Positions 49,789 to 57,329 of a stretch of DNA of 64,000 nucleotides are shown here, piece by piece. Location: NCBI GenBank assembly GCA_937902925.1, contig CALFNN010000103.1:186001-250000 (forward strand). The letters run 5' to 3'. How positions within the stretch are numbered: the stretch's first letter is position 1; each line of letters starts with the position of its first letter. The translations under genes were made by a program, and so were the position numbers. Source of the DNA: an uncultured Opitutaceae bacterium (GTDB lineage Bacteria > Verrucomicrobiota > Verrucomicrobiia > Opitutales > Opitutaceae). The notes beneath the pieces are model-generated. The model was not told where the DNA came from and did not search any database. It saw only the letters and a list, made by a program, of their open reading frames with translations.

Positions 49789-52056
49789 TCAGAAACGGTA
49801 GTCGGCGGTGAGAAGATAAGCGCGGGGGGCGCCGGGCATGAAGCGGGCGCCGTTGTTGTTGGCGGCCTGCACGAATTTCCGGTCGAAGAGGTTGTTCACG
49901 TTGAAGCGAAGGGAGACGTGCTTGGTGAGGGGATAGCTCACCATGGCGTTGAACAGCCAGTAGGCCGGGGAAGTGCGCGGGACGGACGGCGTGTTGTTGT
50001 CGCGGCGCGCGACCTCGGCGGAGTATTGGCCGCCGCCGCCGAGGAGGAGACCCGAATGGAAGTGGTAGCTCGTGTAGAGATTGCCAGACCACTTCGGGAT
50101 CAGCGGCAGGGCGGAGCCGGCGGTGTTGCCGCCGGAAGTCGTGCCGGAGTCGATCTCGCTGTCGAGGAACGAGACGTTGGCGAGGATCAGCCAGTGGTCG
50201 GTGATGCGGCGGGTGGCGCCGAGCTCGAAGCCTTTCACAGTCTGCTTGCCGGCGGGAACCGCGCCGAGCACTGGATCGGTGTAAACGGTCTTGTCGTTCA
50301 CCGTCTTGAAGATCGCGGCGGTGGTGGAGAGCCGGCCGTGGTTGAAGTCCCATTTCACGCCGAGCTCGAGGTTTGAGGTCTGCTGCGGATCGGTGTCGGG
50401 GTTGTTCTGGTTGCCCGTGGCGCTCGACAAGGTGAAGTCGGTGCCGGGCGGCGTGAGCGAAACGGCATAGGCGGCGTAAAGGCTGCCGGCGGCGACGGGC
50501 TTGAAGACAAGGCCGGTCTTCCAGCTGACGAGACCGTGCTGGGCATCGACGACGGACGGCACACCGGTGGCGGCGACACTGAGGTAGTGCGTGTGGTAGC
50601 GGTCGGCGCGGACGCTGGCGTCGGCCTGCCAGTGTTCGCTGAAGTGAACGGTGTCGAACGCGTAGAGCGCCGCGGTCTTCGTGACGACGTCGGTATAGGC
50701 GCCGCTGCGGAACGGCGTGAGCGCGGGCGCGGCCGTGGGATCGGAGTTCGTGATCAGGATCGCCGGCAACGTGACGCCGGTGAACGCGGGACTGGAGGCC
50801 GTCTCGCGCGAGAGTTCGAGTCCTCCGGTCAGGTTGTGCGTGAGCCGGCCGGTGGTGAAGTTGGCGGAGAGGTTGGTCTGGTTGGAAAGGATGCTCGTAT
50901 CGCGCTTGTTGGCCTGGCGACTGCGGATGAGCAGCCCGGTGGCGGGCGTGTAGGCGGTGCCATTCTGGCCGGGCGTGGTGACAGAAGCCTCGCGTTGATT
51001 TGCGCTGTAGCGGGTCTGGTTGGAGAGCTTCAGATCGGCGTTGAGGTCGTGTTCAAGGCGCGCGGTGGCGGAGTCGCTGTGCACTTGGTCGGAGTCGGCG
51101 GTGAAGCCGAAGAACGTGCTGCGCGGCACTGGCGGCACGGGAACGGGCGAGATGTAGCCGGGCAGTTGCGCGGTCGGCAGACCGTAATCGGGGAGGTTGT
51201 TTTGCTCGGTGTGTTGATACGCAAACGTCGCGCGCGTCGGAGTGCCGAGGCCGAGGGCGAGCGAGGGCGCGATGGCCCAGCTTTTGTTTTCGGCGTAGTC
51301 GCGGGCGACGGAATCGTTGTCCTGCCAGAGGGCATTGACGCGGACCGCGGTGCCCGTGACAGGGAAGTTTTCGAGCGGCTCGTCGATGTCGAGCGTGGTG
51401 CGGCGGCGACTGCCGGAAGTTTGTTCGTCGAGGCCATAGCTCACCTCGCCCGCGACCAGATTTTCCAGGCGGGGAACCTTGGTCGTGACGTTGACGTAGC
51501 CCGAGGCGCCGCCGCGACCGATATCGGCGCCGGCGGGGCCCTTTGCGACCTCGACCTGATCGAGATTGTAGACATCGCGACTGTAAGCGCCGACATCGCG
51601 CACGCCGTCGACGAAGATGTTGTTGGAGGTGTCGAATCCGCGCAGGTAGAACGCGTCGCCGGACGTGGCGGCGGCGCTGCCGCCCTCGCCGGCGGCGAAG
51701 GTGATGCCGGAAGTGTTGCGCAGGACATCGCTCAGCGTGGCGGCGCCCTGTTGCAGGAAAACTTCGCTCGGGATGACGGCGACGGTCTGCGGCAGGTCGC
51801 GGAGCGGCACGGCGAATTTGGGCGAGGACAGATGCTGGGTCTTCGTGTCCGCGATCACCACCGGATCGAGCACCGTGGGTTCGTCGGGCTTGGTGGCCGA
51901 AGGCGCGGTGGGCGTGGCGGCGACGTCGGCGAGCGCGTTGGGCGCGAGACTTTTCGCCACAAGCAGTGCGGTGAGGGCGGCGACGGATGATGGCGCGGAA
52001 GCGCGGTGCGGGCCGGTGGCGGCGATGGAATCGGAGGGACGGATGGTTGTTTTCAT
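49789..52056 (-). CDS. TonB-dependent siderophore receptor (Fiu/PiuA-like)
   Basis: A 755-residue outer-membrane receptor. A long, somewhat atypical signal/linker region (residues 1-60) precedes the plug domain (LRDLPQTVAVIPSEVFLQQG, LRNTSGITFAAGEGGS, FYLRGFDTSNNIFVDGVRD), then the 22-strand barrel ending NVNNLFDRKFVQAANNN and the terminal YLLTADYRF with aromatic C-terminus. This is the catecholate receptor group. With the hydroxylase and TPR genes downstream it forms an iron-uptake operon. No FecR/sigma pair or N-terminal signalling domain is present. Confidence 0.94.
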   Translation of the reverse strand: MKTTIRPSDSIAATGPHRASAPSSVAALTALLVAKSLAPNALADVAATPTAPSATKPDEPTVLDPVVIADTKTQHLSSPKFAVPLRDLPQTVAVIPSEVFLQQGAATLSDVLRNTSGITFAAGEGGSAAATSGDAFYLRGFDTSNNIFVDGVRDVGAYSRDVYNLDQVEVAKGPAGADIGRGGASGYVNVTTKVPRLENLVAGEVSYGLDEQTSGSRRRTTLDIDEPLENFPVTGTAVRVNALWQDNDSVARDYAENKSWAIAPSLALGLGTPTRATFAYQHTEQNNLPDYGLPTAQLPGYISPVPVPPVPRSTFFGFTADSDQVHSDSATARLEHDLNADLKLSNQTRYSANQREASVTTPGQNGTAYTPATGLLIRSRQANKRDTSILSNQTNLSANFTTGRLTHNLTGGLELSRETASSPAFTGVTLPAILITNSDPTAAPALTPFRSGAYTDVVTKTAALYAFDTVHFSEHWQADASVRADRYHTHYLSVAATGVPSVVDAQHGLVSWKTGLVFKPVAAGSLYAAYAVSLTPPGTDFTLSSATGNQNNPDTDPQQTSNLELGVKWDFNHGRLSTTAAIFKTVNDKTVYTDPVLGAVPAGKQTVKGFELGATRRITDHWLILANVSFLDSEIDSGTTSGGNTAGSALPLIPKWSGNLYTSYHFHSGLLLGGGGQYSAEVARRDNNTPSVPRTSPAYWLFNAMVSYPLTKHVSLRFNVNNLFDRKFVQAANNNGARFMPGAPRAYLLTADYRF

Positions 52057-52081
52057 GGGATGGGAAGTTTGAAAAAGAGCG

Positions 52082-52762
52082 TCAGGCGAGGCGGGAAAAG
52101 CCGCGGCGCCCCGGGCGCGCAGAGCGGCCGCGCGGATCGGGCGGGGAAGATCTCCCGGTTCGCCGCGCAGGGCGGAACTTCGGGGAGGCATCGGACTCGA
52201 TGGCTTTCAGGCCGGAGACGGTGAGTCGCATCAATCGCGCACTCGAAAAGGAAAGAAAAACACGGGCGATTCGCGGAACCTGACTGCGACGCGCGGAGGA
52301 ATCGCCGGGCACCGCAGTGCCGGCCGCGCGAAGTGGTTGCTCGATCCCGCCGGTCGGAGGGCCGACAGCATAGGGATGGGAGTGCTTGCGGGTGGAAAGG
52401 GCGGGCGCCGTGGGCGCGACGAAAGTCACGGGCGCTTCTGCGGCTGGATCGACCGGCGGTCGCATTTCGGCCGGAGCCAGAGCCGTGAAGTCAAGGGAGG
52501 CGAATCCGGTCGTCAGCCCACGCTCGAAGTCGTAAATTCCGCGCAAAATGTGCACCGGCGGCGCGAGTGCCTGCATGGCCGCGGGATAAAAGCGCAGGCG
52601 AAAAATCGGGGTGGAGACCACGACGGTTTGACTCGCGCCGATCGCCTGTGGGGCGGAGGGCTTGGCCGGCGCCGGTTCGAAGCGCGAGATTCCAGCCGCC
52701 GCGGCCAGCGCAATCAGCGTGGCGCATTGGGTCGAGCGCAGGGAACAGGGAGAGGCGAACAT
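52082..52762 (-). CDS. Hypothetical protein upstream of the TonB receptor
   Basis: A 226-residue ORF ending 25 bp before the receptor start. Residues 1-22 (SLRSTQCATLIALAAAAGIS) are hydrophobic and could be a signal or anchor, followed by a Pro/Ala-rich region with VVVSTPIFRLRFYPAAMQA and VHILRGIYDFERG. The last 70 residues are Arg/Pro-rich and may be non-coding read-through, so the true gene could be shorter or absent. I recognise no family. The Pro-rich secreted or anchored character is loosely like TonB-type proteins, which is only a guess. Confidence 0.4.
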   Translation of the reverse strand: MFASPCSLRSTQCATLIALAAAAGISRFEPAPAKPSAPQAIGASQTVVVSTPIFRLRFYPAAMQALAPPVHILRGIYDFERGLTTGFASLDFTALAPAEMRPPVDPAAEAPVTFVAPTAPALSTRKHSHPYAVGPPTGGIEQPLRAAGTAVPGDSSARRSQVPRIARVFLSFSSARLMRLTVSGLKAIESDASPKFRPARRTGRSSPPDPRGRSARPGRRGFSRLA

Positions 52763-53181
52763 CGCGAAGGAGAAAAGGCGGAGGTTGGTGTCAGCGAGAC
52801 AACGAAACTTTCATCGCGACGGTAGCATGCGTCGGCAGCAGGAGGGAATTGGAGTCGTGGCGCATTGTGAGTAAGGAAATCTCTCAGGTCGAAATTGGAC
52901 GCGCTGGAGCGCGTGGAAGACATCGGACTCTCGGAACTTGCGGGGGCGCGCCGATCACCGGCATCGATCCCTGCGTTCGGCGCGCGAATCACTCGCATCA
53001 ATCCGACTGGTGGTGCGGCGTCTCGCGCGTCAATCCACCGTGGCAAGTGCGGCTAGGTTGCGACTCGATCTCAAGTTGCCAAGGAGAATCTTTATTTTCG
53101 TGCGGTTTCCTGAAACGAGCCGCGTTCGGACGGCGACGCGCCTGCGTGCCGCTTCACCTTTTAAGGAGGAAGCGAGCGGCA
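52763..53181. other. 419-bp intergenic region upstream of the iron-uptake genes
   Basis: It has no credible ORF. It must contain the promoter of the TonB-receptor operon if the hypothetical gene is part of that operon. The only signal I see is an imperfect inverted repeat at 53058-53074. There is an A/T-richer stretch at about 53080-53100 (AATCTTTATTTTC). Confidence 0.5.
53058..53074. promoter_or_regulatory. Possible Fur-type site
   Basis: TTGCGA-N5-TCTCAA: five of six arm positions are palindromic, and the form resembles the TGAGA-N-TCTCA core of many Fur boxes. Its place upstream of siderophore-receptor genes makes this reasonable. It is about 1 kb from the receptor start, so the link is weak. 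Confidence 0.3.
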
Positions 53182-53553
53182 CTACCCATGCTTGCGTCGG
53201 TAAGTAGCGAGATACTGCTGCGTGCCGGCGGCGGTGGCGAAGGCGGCGGGTGCCGCACCGTCGAGACCGTAGCAGACCCGCAGGCGGTCGCCGGCGAGTT
53301 GATAAATACACGGGATCAGGCGGCCGGCGTTCGGACCCGCGACTCCCGAAATGACGAGTGTCGCGGGAACGCAGGCGGCGTCGCACGCATAGGTCCCGCG
53401 GTCGGCGACCTGGCCGGCAAAGCGCACGGTGTAGGCGCCGCCGGCGAGTTCGAGCTCGACGCGGAGGGCGAGAAGGTCGGGGGAGTCTTCGCCGCCGAGT
53501 TCGGCGCGAATCATCTCCCAGGTGCCGTCGAGGTTTGGCGGGTATGGCGCCAT
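53182..53553 (-). CDS. TIGR03067-like small beta protein
   Basis: A 123-residue protein with the features of TIGR03067: LDGTWEMIRAELGGEDSP at the start, a middle strand set (GGAYTVRFAG), then GRLIPCIYQLAGDRLRVCYG and AGTQQYLATYRRKHG at the end. The family is lipocalin-like, abundant in Planctomycetota and Verrucomicrobiota, and of unknown function. It lacks a signal peptide. The gene lies 27 bp after rmuC on the same strand and may be co-transcribed with it. Confidence 0.75.
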   Translation of the reverse strand: MAPYPPNLDGTWEMIRAELGGEDSPDLLALRVELELAGGAYTVRFAGQVADRGTYACDAACVPATLVISGVAGPNAGRLIPCIYQLAGDRLRVCYGLDGAAPAAFATAAGTQQYLATYRRKHG

Positions 53554-53580
53554 CGTGCCGGGAGCGGGCGGAGGCCAGCC

Positions 53581-54831
53581 CTACGATTTTTTCACGACGC
53601 CGCGCGCAGCGGTGTCGATGGTGCCGGGCGCATCCAGATCCTTCGCGCCCTTGGCGCCCAGTTCGGCGAGTTTGCGGGCGCCGGGGAGCAACATGCCCTC
53701 GAAGGAGCCGACCGCGGTGTTGTAGCCCTTGACGGCGGCGTCGAGGCCGCGGCCCACCTTGTCGAGGTTTTCGGCGAACGTGGAAACCCGGTCGTGGAGC
53801 TGCCGGCCGAGCGCGCTGATCTCGTCGGCGTTTTTCGAGACCGATTCCTGGCGCCAGCCGTAGGCGGCGGCTTTGAGCAACGCGATCAGCGTGGTGGGGG
53901 TGGCGAGGAGCACGCGGCGCGAGAGGGCGCGATCCATCAGCGTGGTGTCGGCCTGAAGCGCGGCGGTGAGAAAATGATCGCCGGGCAGGAAGAGCACGAC
54001 GAACTCGGGCGCGGGCTGGAACTGCTCCCAGTAGTTCTTGGCGCCGAGGGCATCGATGTGCCCGCGGACCTTCTGCGCGTGCTCGACGAGGCGCGCCGCG
54101 CGCAGGTTTTCGTCGGTAGTGTCGCCGGCGGCGCGGAAGGACTCGAGAGGCGTCTTCGCATCGACCACGATGCGCTGGCCGCCGGGCAGCCGGACCACGA
54201 GGTCGGCGCGAAGGCCGCCGGCAGATTCCTGTTCGGTGAAATCACAATAGGGGAGCATGTCGGCCATCTCGACCACGCGGCGGAGCTGCAACTCACCCCA
54301 GCTGCCGGCGTAGGTCGTCGAGCGCAGCGCGGTCGAGAGCCGCGCAGCTTCGCCCTGCAACTGAAGTTGCGCGGTGCTGAGCGCCTTGAGTTGTTCGCCG
54401 AGCGCGCCGTAGGCGGAGGCGCGGGCTTTCTCGATCTCGGCGATCTTGCCGTCCACTTTTTCGAGGGATTCGCGGAGCGGCTTCACGAGTGCGTCGATCG
54501 CCTGCTTGCGCTGCTCGAGATCGCCGGCCGACTGTTGGTGAAGTTGCGCGAAAGCCAGCCTGGCTTGCTCGAGAAAATCGGTGCGATTGACGCGGAGCGC
54601 GTCGGCGGAGAGCGCCTTGAATTCGTTCGTCAGGCGGTCGTGCGCGGTGCGCTCGGCGTCGAGCTGCGTGGCGAGCCGGGTGTTGAGCGTCGAGAGGCGG
54701 GCGGCCTCGGCGCGGAGCGAGGCGAGTTCGGCGGCGAGGCGGGCATTTTCCTCGAGGCGCGGGCGCAGGAAGAGCCAAACGAGGAGGCCGGCGAACGCGG
54801 CGGCGAGGACGGCGACGACGGTAAAAGACAC
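53581..54831 (-). CDS. rmuC: DNA recombination protein RmuC
   Basis: A 416-residue protein with an N-terminal membrane helix (VVAVLAAAFAGLLVWLFL), a coiled coil (residues about 25-170) and the RmuC nuclease-like domain: GSWGELQLRRVVEMADML, VVRLPGGQRIVVDAKTPL, then VVLFLPGDHFLTAALQ and ALLKAAAYGWRQE. RmuC limits inversion at short repeats and is related to PD-(D/E)XK nucleases. The GTG at 54831 places the membrane helix at the N-terminus; another in-frame GTG at 54924 would add 31 unlikely residues and reach toward the divergent operon. Confidence 0.9.
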   Translation of the reverse strand: MSFTVVAVLAAAFAGLLVWLFLRPRLEENARLAAELASLRAEAARLSTLNTRLATQLDAERTAHDRLTNEFKALSADALRVNRTDFLEQARLAFAQLHQQSAGDLEQRKQAIDALVKPLRESLEKVDGKIAEIEKARASAYGALGEQLKALSTAQLQLQGEAARLSTALRSTTYAGSWGELQLRRVVEMADMLPYCDFTEQESAGGLRADLVVRLPGGQRIVVDAKTPLESFRAAGDTTDENLRAARLVEHAQKVRGHIDALGAKNYWEQFQPAPEFVVLFLPGDHFLTAALQADTTLMDRALSRRVLLATPTTLIALLKAAAYGWRQESVSKNADEISALGRQLHDRVSTFAENLDKVGRGLDAAVKGYNTAVGSFEGMLLPGARKLAELGAKGAKDLDAPGTIDTAARGVVKKS

Positions 54832-54972
54832 GTAAAGATGGTCGGGGCGGAGCCGCCGCAAATCAATCCCGGATGCGTGCCTTGACAGGCCAGATTGCGC
54901 TCTGCAAACACGGAGGTGTTTCACGGCTTATCCCGGCAACCAACTTCAACTTCCGCTCAGCCGCCCGCCGCA

Positions 54973-56124
54973 ATGTTGACCGCCAAAATCCCCGCCGCGC
55001 CCGTCCCGAACGTCGCAGAGAAGCCGCCCGTGCTCGTCGTCGACGACGAATACGGCCCGCGCGAGTCGATCGCCTTCAGCCTGGCCGCGGAATTCGCGGT
55101 GGACACCGCGGAACGGGCGAAGGAGGCGCTTGCGAAGATCCAGGCGCGGCAATATTCGGCCGTCGTGCTCGACATTCGCATGCCGGAAATGGACGGCATC
55201 CGCGCGCTCGAGGAGATGCGCAAGATCGACCCGCACGTGTCGGTGATCATGCTGACGGGTTACGGCACGCTTCTCACGGCGCAGCAGGCGATGGTGGCGG
55301 GTGCGAACCAATACCTGCGCAAGCCGCCGGACATTCCGGAATTGATCGACGCGGTGCGGAAGCAGGCGCAGGCCACGCGGCTGCGGCGCGCGCAGGCGGG
55401 TCTGACCCGCGACGCGTTGGAGCTCAATGCCGCGCTCAAGCGCGAGATCGAGCACAACGAGCCGCAAATCTGGCAGGCGCGGGCGTCGGTCGAGCTGGTG
55501 CACGACCTCAACAACCCGCTGACCGTGGTGATCGGCTATGCGGCGCTGCTGGCGGAGGAGGCGCGAATGCTGGGGCAGCGGGATCCCGAGATGGCGAAGA
55601 AACTGCTCGAATACGCCGGGATGGTCGAGCGCGCGGCCGAGTATTGCCACCACCTGTCCGAGAACTGGCGGATGGCGGCGAAGCAGGCGCCCGAGTTCAC
55701 GAAGGTGGACCTGGTGCAGGTGGTGCACGAGGTGCGGCAGGTGATCTTTTTCGGCAACGTGGCCATCCAGTGCGCCGGTTTGCCGGAGGCGCCGGTGCGG
55801 GGCTCGAAGTTCGAGCTGATGCGCGTCCTGCAGAACCTGTTCAAGAATTCCCTCGAGGCCGGCGCCACGCGGCTGACCGTGACATTCGTCCGGCACGAGA
55901 TGCACATCGAAATGACGGCGGCCGACAACGGCGCGGGCATGGAGCCCGACCGCCTCAAACGCGCGCTGCATGGCGGCTTCAGCAGCAAGACGAACGGCAC
56001 CGGGCTGGGCCTGAGCATCTGCCGTCATCTCGCCGGAACGCACGGGGCAACGTTCGGCGTGGAGTCGTCACCGGGCCGTGGCACGACCGTGCGGCTGGTG
56101 TTTCCCGCGGCGCCGCAGGGATGA
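54973..56124 (+). CDS. Receiver-histidine kinase fusion protein, first gene of the five-gene operon
   Basis: A 383-residue cytoplasmic protein. A receiver domain (PVLVVDDEYGPRESIAF; phospho-Asp D67 in VVLDIRMPEMDG; Lys in LRKPPDIPEL) is followed by a short linker and a kinase domain with His near 177 (VELVHDLNNPLTVVIGYAAL). The ATPase has an N box (LQNLFKNSLEAG), G1 (AADNGAGME) and G2 (TNGTGLGLSIC). The receiver-first order suggests it takes phosphate from another kinase, probably the 7TM protein two genes on, and then signals further. The stop overlaps the ketoacyl-synthase start by 4 bp (ATGA). Confidence 0.9.
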   Translation: MLTAKIPAAPVPNVAEKPPVLVVDDEYGPRESIAFSLAAEFAVDTAERAKEALAKIQARQYSAVVLDIRMPEMDGIRALEEMRKIDPHVSVIMLTGYGTLLTAQQAMVAGANQYLRKPPDIPELIDAVRKQAQATRLRRAQAGLTRDALELNAALKREIEHNEPQIWQARASVELVHDLNNPLTVVIGYAALLAEEARMLGQRDPEMAKKLLEYAGMVERAAEYCHHLSENWRMAAKQAPEFTKVDLVQVVHEVRQVIFFGNVAIQCAGLPEAPVRGSKFELMRVLQNLFKNSLEAGATRLTVTFVRHEMHIEMTAADNGAGMEPDRLKRALHGGFSSKTNGTGLGLSICRHLAGTHGATFGVESSPGRGTTVRLVFPAAPQG

Positions 56125-57329
56125 AGCGGCGCCGGGTAAAAATCACGGGCGTCGGGCCGGTCACGCCGGCAGGAGTCGGACGGGAGGCATTCTGGCAGGG
56201 TATTCTCGAGCCGGTGAGTTACGTCCGGCGGTTTGAAAAGCTGGGCGAGGAATACGGGCCGTTGGTGGCCGCGCATATCGACCGGTTCAACGTGGCGAAA
56301 TTCGTGGACCGGGACCGGCTGCCGAAAGGCATTGGCCGGCACACGCAATTTGCCGTGGCCGGGGCCGTGCTGGCGCTGCAGGATTCGGGGCTCACGGAGA
56401 CGGAGCTGGAGACGCGCGATTGCCTGGTCGTGACCGGGTCCTCGCTGATGGATTTTGGCGGCATCTCGAACTCCACCTACGCCGTCTACTCCCGGGGGCC
56501 GCAGGCGGCGCTGCCGCGGACGATCTTCACGACGACCAACGCGAACGTCACGGAGGCCGTGAGCCGCGCCCTGAACATCGCCCCCCGGACGATGACGCTG
56601 CAGAATTCGTGTTGTTCCGGCCTCGATGCGATCGGTTATGCGGCGGGGGTGATTGCGCGGGGCGAGGCCGAGATCGCGATTTGCGGCGGCACGGAAGCGC
56701 CGCTGCACCGGTGCCCGCTGCTCGAGCTGCGGGCGGCGGGCTTGACCCCGCCGACCGTGGAGACGCCGGAGCGGCTCGCCCGTCCGTTCGATTTGTGGCG
56801 GACCACCGGCGTGGTCAGCGAGGGCGCGTGCATGTTCGTGCTCGAGGCGGAATCGAGTCCGCGGCCGGGTTATAGTTTTGTCTCGGGGTATGCGTTCGCG
56901 AACGACCCCGTGGGCGAGGTTTGCGGCGGCCTGGTGGAGGCGGCGAACCTCGCCCTGGCCGATTCGCGGATGAAAGCCGAGCGGGTGGATGCGATCAACG
57001 CGTGGGGGCCGGGCCACCGCCAGATCGACGCGGGCGAGTCGGACGCCATGCGCCGCGTGTTTGGCGGGATGCTCGGGGAGATTCCCGTGCTTTCGATCAA
57101 GGGCGCGATCGGCAGCGCGCTCGGCGCGGCACCGGCGATCCAGATCGGGGTGGCGGCGCTGGCGCAACGTCACGGGGTCGTGCCCGCCACGGTCAACTGG
57201 CAGTATCCCGACCCGGCCTGCGCGTTCAATGTCCACGGTCGTCCGCGCGCGGTTGACCACGCGGTCACTCTCGTCAATGCCCATGGTGTGGGCAACGTGA
57301 ACAGTTGCATGATTCTCGAACGATGCTGA
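56121..57329 (+). CDS. Beta-ketoacyl synthase homologue lacking both active-site histidines
   Basis: A 402-residue thiolase-fold protein of the FabF type. The nucleophile is kept: C164 in TLQNSCCSGLDAIGYAAG. The first active-site His (normally in HGTGT) is replaced: INAWGPGHRQIDAGE has W295 there. The second (normally KSxxGH) is also lost: SIKGAIGSALGAAP keeps K327 but has S332. The C-terminal glycine loop reads NAHGVGNVNSCMIL instead of GFGG-N. Such changes are found in non-elongating KS domains that hold or transfer acyl chains. No ACP, reductase or acyltransferase gene is near. It overlaps kinase genes at both ends (4 bp and 7 bp), so it probably works with them. Confidence 0.88.
   Translation: MKRRRVKITGVGPVTPAGVGREAFWQGILEPVSYVRRFEKLGEEYGPLVAAHIDRFNVAKFVDRDRLPKGIGRHTQFAVAGAVLALQDSGLTETELETRDCLVVTGSSLMDFGGISNSTYAVYSRGPQAALPRTIFTTTNANVTEAVSRALNIAPRTMTLQNSCCSGLDAIGYAAGVIARGEAEIAICGGTEAPLHRCPLLELRAAGLTPPTVETPERLARPFDLWRTTGVVSEGACMFVLEAESSPRPGYSFVSGYAFANDPVGEVCGGLVEAANLALADSRMKAERVDAINAWGPGHRQIDAGESDAMRRVFGGMLGEIPVLSIKGAIGSALGAAPAIQIGVAALAQRHGVVPATVNWQYPDPACAFNVHGRPRAVDHAVTLVNAHGVGNVNSCMILERC

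Noticed and set aside
52337-52825. Plus-strand ORF of 162 codons opposite the hypothetical gene near the TonB receptor
   Set aside because: It is Gly/Arg-rich and without motifs; the minus-strand frame at least has a hydrophobic N-terminus and sits in line with the receptor operon.
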